Part shown: positions 53,513 through 63,651 of the stretch, one piece after another | Numbering within the stretch: the first letter of the stretch is position 1 | Layout of the letters: each line of letters starts with the position of its first letter | NCBI RefSeq assembly: GCF_020171625.1 | Contig: NZ_JAIUZY010000011.1 | Coordinates: forward strand, 62,001 to 126,000 | Source of the DNA: Salipiger bermudensis | GTDB lineage: Bacteria > Pseudomonadota > Alphaproteobacteria > Rhodobacterales > Rhodobacteraceae | Reading direction: 5' to 3' | DNA: 64,000 bases | Notes under the pieces: model-generated | What the model was told of the DNA's origin: nothing | The model's input: the letters and a program-made list of their open reading frames with translations, nothing else | Database searches by the model: none | Position numbers and translations under genes: made by a program

Positions 53513-54060
53513 ACAGACGAACCCTGCTCGCAGCGGGCGTGGCGCTTGCCATGATCCCCGCAGCCGCGATGGCCCACGGGCCGACCCGTCAGAAGATCAC
53601 CGTGACCACCGAACTTGCGGCTGAGCCGGCCGAGGTCTGGGCCGCGATCGGCGATTTCCAGGATCTCACCTGGCACCCGGCGGTGGTCTCGCAAAGCGGC
53701 GAGGGCGGCAACGAGATCGACGCCACCCGCACGCTCTACCTCTCCGATCAGGGCGCCGACGGGCCGGTGATCGACGAGGTGCTCTACAAGTATTCCGACG
53801 AGAAGATGAGCTACAGCTACCGCATCACCGACGTCGCCGTCGAGGTGCTGCCGGTGACCAATTACTCCTCCCACCTCACGGTGATGCCGCGCGACGGCGG
53901 CGGCTCGGTGGTGGAATGGCGCGGCGCGTTCTACCGCGGCTATCCCAACAACGACCCACCGGAAGAGCTCAACGACGAGGCCGCCATCGCGGCGGTGACG
54001 GCGATCTACGAGACCGGGCTCGCTGCACTGGTCGAGCGGTTCGGTGAGCCGGCTTCGTGA
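53509..54060 (+). CDS. Secreted SRPBCC/START-like protein (MxaD-like)
   Basis: A 183-aa protein with a signal peptide (residues 1-22, AMAH) and a polyketide-cyclase/START-like fold (ITVTTELAAEPAEVWAAIGDFQDLTWHPAVV, then VVEWRGAFYRGYPNN). It resembles MxaD, a periplasmic protein that aids electron transfer between methanol dehydrogenase and cytochrome. Translationally coupled to DUF3280; the next gene starts 17 nt before its stop. Confidence 0.82.
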   Translation: MNRRTLLAAGVALAMIPAAAMAHGPTRQKITVTTELAAEPAEVWAAIGDFQDLTWHPAVVSQSGEGGNEIDATRTLYLSDQGADGPVIDEVLYKYSDEKMSYSYRITDVAVEVLPVTNYSSHLTVMPRDGGGSVVEWRGAFYRGYPNNDPPEELNDEAAIAAVTAIYETGLAALVERFGEPAS

Positions 54061-54985
54061 CCTCGCCCTCGGGCTGAGCCTGAGCCTCGCCGCCCTTCCG
54101 GCGGCGGGGGAAATCGCATTCGTCACCTGCCAGACCGGCGACGCGGTGAGCGTGCTCGACCTCGACACCGGCGCCGAGCGCGCCCGCTGGGAGGTGCCGG
54201 GCAAACCCGCCGGCATCGCGGTGGGCGGCGGGGCCGTGTTCGTCGTCTCACCCGACAGCAAGACGGTGTGGCGCTACGGGTTGAGCGGCGAGGTGACCGC
54301 CACCGCCCACCTCGACGGCGGCCCGATCGGCGCCGTCTATCACCCCGGCCTCGACCGGCTCTTCGTCTCCGACTGGTACAACGCCCGGCTCTGGGCCCTC
54401 GACGGCACGACGCTGGAAGTTCGGGCCGAGCTGCCCGCCGGCGCGGCGCCCGCGGGCCTCGCTCTGTCGCAAGACGGCAGGCTGCTGGCCGCCGCCGAGC
54501 GCGATGCCGACCGGATCAGCCTCTACGACCCGGCGAGCCTCGCGCTGCTGCGCAGCGTCCCGGTCGGCAGCCGCCCGTTCGGGCTCGGCTTTGCGCCGGA
54601 CGGTCGGCTCTTCGTCGGCAATGTCGGCAGCAACGACGTGACGGTGATCGCGCCGGCCTCTGGCAAGGTGCTGGCGACCATGTCGGTGGGGGAGCGCCCC
54701 TATGGCGTGGCCTTCGCCGCCGGGCGCGCCTTTGTCACCAACCAGTACGAGAACACGCTGTCGGTGGTTGCGCTCGAGGATCTCTCGCCCGTCGCCACGC
54801 TGGAGGCCGGAGAATACCCCGAAGGCATCGCCGCCACCGCCGACGGCCGAATCGCGGTGGCCAACTGGTTCGACAACACCCTGAGCGTGATCGACGCGGA
54901 GACGCTCGAGACGGTGTCCGTGCTCGACACCGCCGACGGCCCGCGCGCCTTCGGGGCCTTCCTGTTCGACGGCGTACTGCCGTGA
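54044..54985 (+). CDS. Secreted YVTN-type beta-propeller (second copy)
   Basis: A 313-aa protein with a signal peptide (residues 1-22) and about seven propeller blades (VSVLDLDTGAERARWEVPG, ISLYDPASLALLRSVPVG, VTVIAPASGKVLATMSVG, LSVIDAETLETVSVLDT). The start is a GTG at 54044 inside the end of the MxaD-like gene (17-nt overlap). It is related in style to the propeller at 50689-51660; the two may act together around XoxF. Confidence 0.82.
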   Translation: MSRLRDLALGLSLSLAALPAAGEIAFVTCQTGDAVSVLDLDTGAERARWEVPGKPAGIAVGGGAVFVVSPDSKTVWRYGLSGEVTATAHLDGGPIGAVYHPGLDRLFVSDWYNARLWALDGTTLEVRAELPAGAAPAGLALSQDGRLLAAAERDADRISLYDPASLALLRSVPVGSRPFGLGFAPDGRLFVGNVGSNDVTVIAPASGKVLATMSVGERPYGVAFAAGRAFVTNQYENTLSVVALEDLSPVATLEAGEYPEGIAATADGRIAVANWFDNTLSVIDAETLETVSVLDTADGPRAFGAFLFDGVLP

Positions 54986-55256
54986 TGGCCCTGCGCTAGA
55001 GAGAAGGATGGGATTCTGCCCCCTGGCGCGCCAGAGGCGCGTGCTAAAAGTACAGTAAGGGGGCTCTGCCCCCTCTTGGCCTTCGGCCAATTCACCCCCG
55101 GGATATTTTCAGCCAGAAGAAGCCATGAGCGCCACGCCCCTGCTTCTCTTCGTCAAAAATACTCCCGCCGGAGGCAGGCCGGACCGTGCCGCAGCGAGAC
55201 GTTTTGGCAAGGGCGCAAGCTGGTCGCGCGGATGTCTCGTAGCCGGGAAGCTCCGC
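54986..55256. repeat. REP-like palindromic element between convergent genes
   Basis: Contains hairpins GGGGGC-TCT-GCCCCC (55059-55073) and TTGGCC-TTC-GGCCAA (55076-55090), then two related arms in opposite orientation: CCCGGGATATTTT to GAAG (55097-55122) and CTTCTCTTCG to CCCG (55143-55170). I recall a 'GGGATATTTTTGGCCA...GAAG' intergenic repeat from many roseobacter genomes. It lies between convergent genes, as REP elements do, and may act as a bidirectional terminator. No gene is seen here. Confidence 0.65.
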
Positions 55257-55808
55257 TCAGGGGTGACCGGGGGCGGGCGTGACGGGCTCGAGCGGGTGGC
55301 CCGACGCGGCCCAGCCGTCGGTGCCCTCGGGCAGCCAGTAGACCCTTTCATAGCCGTAGCCGAGCGCGCGCTTCGCGGCGTTCCAGCTCATCCAGCAGGC
55401 ATCGAGACAGAAGAACAGCACCGGATGCGCCGGATCCCCGCCGGTGGCCTCGGCGAGGCCCGCGCGGAAGTAGCTGTCGGTGCTTTCGGCAATCGCCCCG
55501 TACCCCACGTTCGGCAGCCAGGTCGCACCGGGGATGCTGTCGCGCGGCGTGTCGCGCCAGATCGTGCCCTCGGGCAGGTTCGCGGGCTTCGGCGGACGGG
55601 GCAGGACATCGATGAAGGCGGTCTCGCCGGACTGCCAGAGCGCGAACGCCTCGTCGGGCCCGACCACCGTTGCGCCCGACAGGGTGTCCGGCACCGGGGC
55701 GCGGTAGCTGTCCATCTGGAAGCCCCCGGGCTCAGGGACTTGCTCAGGGACCTGCGCAAGCGCCAGCGCCGGCAGCAGCGCAAGCCCCACCGCCAGCGCC
55801 CGGATCAC
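55257..55808 (-). CDS. PQQ-dependent catabolism-associated CxxxCW protein (rhodanese-like)
   Basis: A 183-aa secreted protein (signal residues 1-18, ALAQ). Rhodanese-like pattern GATVVGPDEAFALWQSGETAFIDVLPRPP, then HPVLFFCLDACWMSWNAAKR near residue 135 with the C-x3-C-W motif that names the PQQ_CXXCW family. Probably a thiol or copper-handling partner of quinoprotein dehydrogenases. Last gene of the xox operon, overlapping xoxJ by 4 nt. Confidence 0.88.
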   Translation of the reverse strand: MIRALAVGLALLPALALAQVPEQVPEPGGFQMDSYRAPVPDTLSGATVVGPDEAFALWQSGETAFIDVLPRPPKPANLPEGTIWRDTPRDSIPGATWLPNVGYGAIAESTDSYFRAGLAEATGGDPAHPVLFFCLDACWMSWNAAKRALGYGYERVYWLPEGTDGWAASGHPLEPVTPAPGHP

Positions 55809-56656
55809 TGACCGACCTCGCGCAGCCCGTCGCCCATGTCGGTGACCAGCGGCACGCCGGCCTCGACGAGGATGGCGTCGATCTCGTCCTGGTGGCGGCG
55901 GATCAGCGAGTTGAGCTCGCGCTGCCAGACCTTCTCGCCCTGACGCACCCCCATGGTGATGCGGTAGAAGAGCTTCGGGAACGCCGTCTCGTTGAGCAGC
56001 GGGATCACCTTGAGGCCCGGGTGATCGCGCTTGACCAGAGGACCGCCGATCGGCCCCCAGATCACCGCCGCGTCGATCTCTCCCGCATCGACATCGTTGA
56101 GCATGTCGACCGTGGGGCTGTCATAGCGCCGGTCCACCACCAGCTGGTAGGGCCTCGCCTTGCCGATCAGCCCGTAGCGCGCCATGTGGTTGGCCGGCGG
56201 CGAGCCCGCCACCACGCCGAGCACCCGGCCCTCGAGCCGCGGATCCGAGAGCTGCGTCACCTCGGCCAGCGGGCCGTCTTCGGGCACCACCAGCACGTAG
56301 GTGGAGACCATGTAGTGGTTGGTGTTGAGCACCAGCTCGTGGCCCTGGGCGTAACCCATCACCACGTCGCACTTGCCCGCCTTCAGCGTGTTGCGGATGA
56401 AGCCCGTCGCCATCGGGTACCACTCGTAGCGCACCGGCAGCTCCAGCTTCGAGGCGATCAGCTCGGCGAGTGCGTTCTCGTAGCCGGAGCCGTCCTGCAT
56501 CGACATCGGGTCGTTGGCCGGATCGGCGCAGACCCGGAACGCCGTTCGCGAGACGAGATCCGAGGTCTGCGCCTCCCCCGTCCCCGGGGCCAGGGCCATC
56601 AGGACCGCCAGCGCGACCGCCGGCAGGTCCCGCAATTTACGACCCCATGCAGGCAT
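55805..56656 (-). CDS. xoxJ: XoxJ, quinoprotein-associated periplasmic binding protein
   Basis: A 283-aa secreted protein (signal to about residue 29, GEAQ) with the family-3 binding-protein pattern: FRVCADPANDPMSMQDGSGYENALAELIASKLELPV near residue 40 and CDVVMGYAQGHELV. XoxJ is thought to help activate or assemble XoxF, not to import a nutrient. The start at 56656 gives a signal peptide; it overlaps the end of xoxG by 20 nt. An upstream in-frame extension is not supported. Confidence 0.9.
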   Translation of the reverse strand: MPAWGRKLRDLPAVALAVLMALAPGTGEAQTSDLVSRTAFRVCADPANDPMSMQDGSGYENALAELIASKLELPVRYEWYPMATGFIRNTLKAGKCDVVMGYAQGHELVLNTNHYMVSTYVLVVPEDGPLAEVTQLSDPRLEGRVLGVVAGSPPANHMARYGLIGKARPYQLVVDRRYDSPTVDMLNDVDAGEIDAAVIWGPIGGPLVKRDHPGLKVIPLLNETAFPKLFYRITMGVRQGEKVWQRELNSLIRRHQDEIDAILVEAGVPLVTDMGDGLREVGQ

Positions 56657-57170
56657 CTTCCATCTCGCTGAACGTGTCGCTCTTGGCTTCCTTCTGGGCC
56701 GGGCGGCCGCGCCCGATGGCGCCGGAGCCGTGCGCCTTGAGATAGGTGTATATGTCATCGAGATAGCACATCACGTTGGGGTTGGTGCCGAAGGCGGGCA
56801 TCACCGAGTTGTCGGCAGCGCCGACCTTCTGGCGGCCGTTCACCACCACGTCGACGAAATCGTAGTAATCCATCTCGAGCGCCGAGTTCTTCAGCGCCGG
56901 GGCATAGGTCGATCCCTCGCCGTCCGGGCCGTGGCAGACGTGGCACTCGGCGTGGTAGCGGCGGAAGCCCGAGAAGGTCGGCCAGTCAACGGTACCGTCC
57001 TCGGCCACGTTGAAGGTCGGGATGCCATCCTCGGTGTAGTAGCGCCCGCCTTCCTCGTAATCGACCGCGATGTTCGGGTCATCCATCGAGACGGCGTCCG
57101 CGGCGGACAGCGCGCTTGCCGACAGGGCGCAGGCCGCCGCGGCAAGAAGAAGGGAAATGGGTCGGGTCAT
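56637..57170 (-). CDS. xoxG: XoxG, c-type cytochrome electron acceptor of methanol dehydrogenase
   Basis: A 177-aa secreted cytochrome (signal to about residue 23) with CHVCH (C76, C79, H80) and axial Met in NSVMPAFGTN (M124). It matches cytochrome cL-type proteins that take electrons from XoxF. It follows xoxF by 78 nt including a strong hairpin. Confidence 0.92.
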   Translation of the reverse strand: MTRPISLLLAAAACALSASALSAADAVSMDDPNIAVDYEEGGRYYTEDGIPTFNVAEDGTVDWPTFSGFRRYHAECHVCHGPDGEGSTYAPALKNSALEMDYYDFVDVVVNGRQKVGAADNSVMPAFGTNPNVMCYLDDIYTYLKAHGSGAIGRGRPAQKEAKSDTFSEMEDACMGS

Positions 57171-57202
57171 GGGCTATCGGTCCTGGGATCACTGGGAAGT
57201 CT

Positions 57203-57233
57203 GGACCGGCGAGGCGGTCTGCCCCGCCGGTCC
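57203..57233 (-). terminator. Strong stem-loop between xoxF and xoxG
   Basis: GGACCGGCG (57203-57211) pairs perfectly with CGCCGGTCC (57225-57233), with a GGC/GCC extension inside the loop. It lies 15 nt after the xoxF stop with no T-run, so it likely stabilises xoxF mRNA or attenuates xoxG and later genes. Confidence 0.7.
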
Positions 57234-57248
57234 TGCATGGGCTGCGGA

Positions 57249-59051
57249 TCAGTCGGGAATGGCGAAGACCGTCAGCTGTCCGCCAAGCGCGGTGTAGTCG
57301 CTGAGGGCCGAGTAGCCGCCCACGGCGCCGAGACCGTCATTGGGGTTGGTGAGACCGGCCGCGAGACCGATGCCGGCCCAGCCGCCGACGCCCGAGAGGA
57401 TGCCGACATACTGCTTGCCGTCATGCTCGTAGGTCATCACGTTGCCGATGATGCCCGAGGGGGTCTTGAAGCGGTAAAGCTCGTCGCCCGTCTCGGAGTC
57501 CACGGCCTTGAGGTAGCCCTCGAGCGTGCCGTAGAACACCACGTCACCTGCCGTGGCCAGAGCGCCCGACCAGACCGAGAACTGCTCGGGGATCGACCAC
57601 TTGATCTCGCCGTTGATGTTGTCCCAGGCGATGAAGTTGCCCATGCCGCCATGGCTTTCGGGCGCCGGGTACATCGCCAGCGTCGCGCCCACATAGGGCT
57701 GACCGGCGGTGTAGCTCACCCGGAACGGCTCGTAATCCATGCAGACGTGGTTGGTCGGCACGTAGAAGAGCTCGGTCTTGGGCGAGTAGGAGGCCGGCTG
57801 CTGGTCCTTGGTGCCAAGCGCCGCCGGGCAGATGCCGGTCGAGTTCACGTCCTCGCCGTTCTGCTCGGTCGAGTACTCGGCCACCACTGCCGGACGACCG
57901 TAGTTTTCGGACTCGGGGTCCATGTCGACGCCCGTGGTCCAGTTCACCGCCGCATCGAACTTCTCGGCGACCATGAGTTCGCCCGTCAGCCGGTCCATCG
58001 TGTAGGCGAGGCCGTTGCGGTCGAAGTGGGTGAGAAGCTTGCGCGCCTCGCCGTCGACTTCCTGATCGGTGAGGATCATCTCGTTGACGCCATCGAAGTC
58101 CCACTCGTCATGCGGGGTCATCTGGTAGAACCACTTGGCCATGCCGTCGTCGGGATCGCGCGCCATGATGGTCATCGACCAGCGGTTGTCGCCGGGGCGC
58201 TGCGCCGGGTTCCAGGTCGAGGGGTTGCCGGTGCCGTAGTAGATCAGGTCGGCCTCGGGGTCATAGGAATACCAGCCCCAGGTGGTGCCGCCGCCGATCA
58301 TCCACTGATCGCCTTCCCACGTGTTGGTGCCCGAGTTCTCGCCCACCGGCTCGCCGAGATGGGTGGTGTTTTCCGGATCGACGAGAATCTCCTCGTCCGG
58401 CCCCATGGAGTAGGCGCGCCATTCCTGCTCGCCGGTCTCCATGTTGTAGGCTGTGACATGGCCGCGGACGCCGAATTCGCCGCCCGAGATGCCGACGATG
58501 ACCTTGTCCTTCACCGGCAGAACGGTGGCGGTATTGGTCTCGCCCTTGGACGGGTCGCCGTTCACCGCTTCCCACAGCACTTCGCCGGTCTCGCTGTCGA
58601 GCGCGACGACCTTGGTGTCGGCCTGATGCAGGAAGATCTTGCCGTCGGCATATGCGACGCCACGATAGACCGTGTCGCAGCACATCACCGGGATCACGTT
58701 GGGATCCTGCTTGGGCTCGTAGCGCCACTTGATCTTGCCGTCCTCGTTCAGGTCCAGCGCGTAGACGATGTTCGGGAACGGCGTGTGCACGAACATCGTG
58801 TCGCCGACCACGAGCGGCGAGCCTTCGTGACCGCGCAGCACGCCGGTCGAGAAGGTCCAGGCCACCTGCAGGTCGCCCACGTTCTCCCTGTTGATGGAGT
58901 CGAGTTCCGAGTAGCGCTGGTTGGCGTAGTCGCCGGTCTGGATCGCCCATTGCGAAGCGTCATCCATCCGGGTCATCAGGTCTTCGTTGGCCGAGGCAAA
59001 CGATGCGGCAAAAAGAGCCACGCCCGACGTCAGCAACGTCAGTGTCTTCAT
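57249..59051 (-). CDS. xoxF: XoxF, lanthanide-dependent PQQ methanol dehydrogenase
   Basis: A 600-aa eight-bladed quinoprotein with a signal peptide (residues 1-21, ASAN). The adjacent disulfide C124-C125 is present. Metal ligands by alignment to known structures are E192 (GGEFGVRG), N276 (GTGNPSTW) and D318, with the extra D320 (EWDFDG) that marks lanthanide enzymes. It oxidises methanol to formaldehyde in the periplasm. The start at 59051 gives the signal; a longer frame is out of family. Downstream of the second cytochrome and the formaldehyde genes on the same strand. Confidence 0.96.
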   Translation of the reverse strand: MKTLTLLTSGVALFAASFASANEDLMTRMDDASQWAIQTGDYANQRYSELDSINRENVGDLQVAWTFSTGVLRGHEGSPLVVGDTMFVHTPFPNIVYALDLNEDGKIKWRYEPKQDPNVIPVMCCDTVYRGVAYADGKIFLHQADTKVVALDSETGEVLWEAVNGDPSKGETNTATVLPVKDKVIVGISGGEFGVRGHVTAYNMETGEQEWRAYSMGPDEEILVDPENTTHLGEPVGENSGTNTWEGDQWMIGGGTTWGWYSYDPEADLIYYGTGNPSTWNPAQRPGDNRWSMTIMARDPDDGMAKWFYQMTPHDEWDFDGVNEMILTDQEVDGEARKLLTHFDRNGLAYTMDRLTGELMVAEKFDAAVNWTTGVDMDPESENYGRPAVVAEYSTEQNGEDVNSTGICPAALGTKDQQPASYSPKTELFYVPTNHVCMDYEPFRVSYTAGQPYVGATLAMYPAPESHGGMGNFIAWDNINGEIKWSIPEQFSVWSGALATAGDVVFYGTLEGYLKAVDSETGDELYRFKTPSGIIGNVMTYEHDGKQYVGILSGVGGWAGIGLAAGLTNPNDGLGAVGGYSALSDYTALGGQLTVFAIPD

Positions 59052-59102
59052 TTCCTTCTCCCTTGGGTGTGTCGGCGTTTCCGCCTGTTGTCCCAAAGCT
59101 GG

Positions 59103-59117
59103 CCGACCGCGGGTCGG
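59103..59117 (-). repeat. Hairpin in the xoxF leader
   Basis: CCGACC (59103-59108) and GGTCGG (59112-59117) form a tight 6-bp hairpin in the 150-bp leader between the class I cytochrome gene and xoxF. It could be part of a 5'-UTR or an independent xoxF promoter region. Confidence 0.35.
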
Positions 59118-59201
59118 TTCTGCCTCGGGCTCATCCGGGTCGGGCTCCTCTTCCTCCCGCCGTCACCGGATCGTCGTATGTGTCTGGTGTGCTGTCTCCC
59201 C

Positions 59202-59585
59202 TTACTCGGTGAACGTGGCCAGATAGGCGATGACATCGGCGCGCTCGTCGTCCTTGCGGAGACCGGCGAACGACATCTTCGTGCCCTTGGCATAATCGCG
59301 CGGCTTCTCGAGGAAGGCCGCGAGGTCCTCTTCGGTCCAGGCGCCCTTCTCGGCGGCAAGCTCGGTGAGCGCGTCGGAATAGCTGAACCCGTCGACCGAC
59401 GCGATCTCGCGGCCGACGATTCCGTTCAGCTCGGGGCCGACCTTGTTCTCGGCCCCCTCCCCCACTGCATGGCAGGCGCGGCACTTGCGAAAGACCTTTT
59501 CGCCTTTCTCAGCGTCGCCCTCGGCCGAGGCAATCCCGGCCGAAAGGCTAAGCAGGCACGCCGTGGCGAGCAGTTTCTGGATCAT
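59202..59585 (-). CDS. Class I cytochrome c (c550/c2-like)
   Basis: A 127-aa secreted cytochrome (signal residues 1-21, ASAE) with CRACH (C35, C38, H39) and axial Met in GTKMSFAG (M104). It is a likely soluble carrier from XoxG, or directly XoxF, to the terminal oxidase. It lies between fghA (28-nt gap) and xoxF. Confidence 0.9.
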   Translation of the reverse strand: MIQKLLATACLLSLSAGIASAEGDAEKGEKVFRKCRACHAVGEGAENKVGPELNGIVGREIASVDGFSYSDALTELAAEKGAWTEEDLAAFLEKPRDYAKGTKMSFAGLRKDDERADVIAYLATFTE

Positions 59586-59613
59586 CTTTGTCCTCCTCCC
59601 TTTCCAGGGTTCC

Positions 59614-60437
59614 TTACTTCAGTCGCGCGGCGTGCCAGGCGACGTGATCCCCCGCGAAGCTGTTCACGAAGAAATACGAATGGTCATAGCCTTCCTGCAT
59701 CCGGAAGGTGGCGGGCTGACGGCGCTTGGCGATGGCCGCGGCCAGCGCCTCGGGCTTGAGCAGGTCGAGGAACTGGTCGTTCGCCCCCTGGTCCACCAGC
59801 AGATCATCCTTCCAGCCGTGCTCCTCCAGCAGCAGCGTGGAATCGTGTTCTGCCCAGCAGCCCTCGTCGTCGCCGAGATAGGCCGAGAGCTGCTTGCGCC
59901 CCCAGTCCGACTGGGTCGGATGCGCGATCGGCGCAAAGGCCGACAGGCTGTCGAACATCGACGGGTTGCGCATCGCGATGGTCAGCGCCCCGTGCCCGCC
60001 CATCGAGTGGCCGGTGATGCCGTGCTTGTCACCGATGCCGCTCAGCCCCTCGACGATGCCGCGCAGATCCTTGGTGATGTAGTCGTACATCTGGAAATGC
60101 GGCTTCCAAGGGTCGCGCTTGGCGTTGACGTAGAACCCCGCGCCCTGGCCAAGATCGTAGGCATCGTCATCGGCCACGCCCTCGCCGCGCGGCGAGGTGT
60201 CGGGAAACACGACCGCAAGGCCGTGTTTCGCCGCGTGTTCCTGAAAGCCGCCCTTGGTCATGGCGTTCTCATGGGTGCAGGTCAGACCCGACAGATACCA
60301 TAGAACCGGCACCGGCCCGTCCTTGGCCTGCGGCGGCATGTAGACCGCGAAGGTCATGTCACAGCCGCAGGACTCGGAGGCGTGCTTGTACACGGTCTGC
60401 GTTCCGCCGAAGCTTCGGTTTTCCGCAACGGTCTCCA

Positions 60438-60438
<1 letters not shown>
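59614..60438 (-). CDS. fghA: S-formylglutathione hydrolase
   Basis: A 274-aa esterase-D-type alpha/beta hydrolase. The nucleophile motif GHSMGGHGAL, the LSGLTCTHENAMTKGGFQ loop, and the C-terminal DHSYFFVNSFAGDH region with the catalytic His are all present. It splits S-formylglutathione to formate and glutathione, the last step before formate dehydrogenase. TGATG overlap with the dehydrogenase gene upstream. Confidence 0.95.
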
Positions 60439-61722
<1,284 letters not shown>

Positions 61723-62337
61723 ATGTCTAAACGAAAATGCTATGCGGTTTTCGCAGTGCTCATGGGCTGTGCAACGGCCGGGAGCGCGGCGGATTTTTCC
61801 GACCCGACCTGGCCCTGCATCCAGCGCAAGGTCGAGCGGCTCTCGGTCGGGCTGATGTGGCCCGCGCCGCTTTCGGAAGAGGCGCTCGAGCCCGCCACCA
61901 AAGCCGCCGTCGGCGAGCTGGCCGAGACGCTGGCGCTGCGGCGCGTCGATCTCGAGGAGGCCCGAAGCAAGGTGGCCGCCTTCGCCGAGGCGCATGGCCA
62001 CGACATGGCCCTGATGGGGGCTGTCTTCGAGCGGGTATTCGACCGGCTCTCCAGCCGCCGCACCCACATCATCGACGGCATCGGAGAGTTCTCTCTCGGC
62101 CAGATCGCGCTCTCGGAAAAGATCGACGGCGCCCGCGCCGAGATGGACAGCCAGATGGCCCAGCCCGAGCCGGATTTCGACCGGGTCGACGCACTCGAGG
62201 AACAGGTCGACTGGGACCAGCGCATCTTCACCGACCGGCAGAAGACCATCACCTATCTCTGCGAGACGCCGACTCTGTTGGAAAAGCGCCTCTACGCGAT
62301 CTCGCAGATGCTGCAGGAGGCGGGGCAGAGCGGCTGA
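61723..62337 (+). CDS. Secreted helical protein of unknown function
   Basis: A 204-aa protein with a signal peptide (residues 1-22, AGSAAD), one conserved-looking Cys pair (PCIQRK and YLCETP) and long alpha-helical stretches (EEARSKVAAFAEAHGHD, ALEEQVDWDQRIFTDRQ). No family recognised. It is divergent from the formaldehyde dehydrogenase operon; proteins of this type occur beside methanol genes in Rhodobacterales, but I cannot assign a role. Confidence 0.68.
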   Translation: MSKRKCYAVFAVLMGCATAGSAADFSDPTWPCIQRKVERLSVGLMWPAPLSEEALEPATKAAVGELAETLALRRVDLEEARSKVAAFAEAHGHDMALMGAVFERVFDRLSSRRTHIIDGIGEFSLGQIALSEKIDGARAEMDSQMAQPEPDFDRVDALEEQVDWDQRIFTDRQKTITYLCETPTLLEKRLYAISQMLQEAGQSG

Positions 62338-62649
62338 GGCCCCTGCCCCGGTCCAGCTCCCTCAGGCACGTCACTCCCTCGCGGCGCGTGACTAGGCCAT
62401 AAGTTGTCGCGGTTTCGCCGCGCGCCCCGGCTCGCGGATCTTCGTCCTATTCTCCGGGCCGCTCGGGAGAGGCCGAAGCTCGGCCCCCGGGCGCGGCCCC
62501 TCTGTCGTAATCGTCCCGGCCACGGGACCGCTTTTTGTGCATATGCGCTGCGTGAACCCGCGCTTTCCGCGGTCGCATAAGCTGAAGAGTTGCAAGGCAA
62601 AGATTTGAAACCTAGCGAAGACCCGACTGCAAAGGAAAAGGGCACGGCA
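62338..62649. other. Intergenic region before the phosphotransferase gene
   Basis: About 310 bp without a credible gene. It contains several short GC-rich repeats and a CGGTCGCA octamer near 62571 like those at 1614-1654. AAGGAAAAGGG lies upstream of the next gene. A promoter is expected here but no clear one is seen. Confidence 0.4.
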
Positions 62650-63651
62650 ATGGCGGGACTATACGACGATGGATTTGTCGAGCGCCTGCGACAGGGGGTG
62701 CTGTCGCTGCGGGATCAGTGGGGCCTCGGCGCGGATTGCGACATCCGGCTTCTGACCCTGTCGGAGAACGCCACCTTCCTCGCCACCGATCCCGCCCGTG
62801 CCGCACCGATCGTCCTGCGGGTCCACCGCCCGGCCTATCACAGCCGCGCCGAGATCGAATCCGAGCTGGCCTGGATCAACGCGCTGCGCGACAGCGGCGC
62901 GGTCGACACGCCCGAGCCACTTCTGGCGGCGAATGGCAGCCACATCGCCTCGTTTCAGGATGGTGACGAGACCCGCCACGTCGTCGCGTTCTCGTTCATG
63001 CCCGGCAAGGAGCCCGAGGCCGGCGAGAGCCTCGCCGCGGGGTTCGAGATCCTCGGCGCGATCTCGGCCCGGCTACACGGGCAGAGCCGCACATGGCAAC
63101 GCCCCGAGGGCTTCACCCGCAAGACGTGGAACTTCCAGAGCGCGTTCGGCCCCGATCCGCTCTGGGGCGACTGGCGTGCGGCGCTGGGTCTCACGCCGGA
63201 GCAGGAGGCGGTGCTCGAGCGGCTCTGCGGCGTGCTCGAGCGCAAGCTTGCCGCCTATGGCGAGACCCCCGACCGCTTTGGCCTCGTCCATGCCGACCTG
63301 CGCCTCGCCAACCTGCTCGAGGATGGCGACCGGCTGGGCGTGATCGATTTCGACGATTGCGGGCTGTCGTGGTATGTCTACGACTTCGCCGCCGCCATCT
63401 CGTTCCTCGAGACCGAACCCTATATCCCGGCGCTGCAGGAAGCGTGGGTCAGGGGCTACCGCTCGGTTGCCCCGCTGGATGACGCGCATGTGGCGATGAT
63501 CCCCACCTTCATCCTGTTCCGCCGCCTGCTGCTCACCGCGTGGATCGCAAGCCACGCCGAAACCGCGACCGCCGCGGAGGCCGGCCACGCGGCCTATACG
63601 CTTGGCACCGTGGCACTGGCCGAGGCCTATCTCGCGGAGCACGACGCATGA
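62650..63651 (+). CDS. Aminoglycoside-phosphotransferase-fold small-molecule kinase
   Basis: A 333-aa kinase-fold protein: N-lobe with VLRVHRPAYHSRAEIESELAWINAL near residue 55, catalytic loop HADLRLANLL near residue 215 and metal motif VIDFDDCG near residue 235, as in choline, homoserine (type II) and hydroxylysine kinases. The substrate is open. It overlaps the following PLP-enzyme gene by ATGA. The next gene's class and the coupling argue for phosphorylation of an amino alcohol or hydroxy-amino acid. The start at 62650 is preferred; a TTG at 62590 lies upstream. Confidence 0.85.
   Translation: MAGLYDDGFVERLRQGVLSLRDQWGLGADCDIRLLTLSENATFLATDPARAAPIVLRVHRPAYHSRAEIESELAWINALRDSGAVDTPEPLLAANGSHIASFQDGDETRHVVAFSFMPGKEPEAGESLAAGFEILGAISARLHGQSRTWQRPEGFTRKTWNFQSAFGPDPLWGDWRAALGLTPEQEAVLERLCGVLERKLAAYGETPDRFGLVHADLRLANLLEDGDRLGVIDFDDCGLSWYVYDFAAAISFLETEPYIPALQEAWVRGYRSVAPLDDAHVAMIPTFILFRRLLLTAWIASHAETATAAEAGHAAYTLGTVALAEAYLAEHDA

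Noticed and set aside
62571-62578. CGGTCGCA octamer upstream of the phosphotransferase as a shared operator with 1614-1654
   Set aside because: A single octamer in GC-rich DNA is easily chance; no palindrome or spacing pattern accompanies it.
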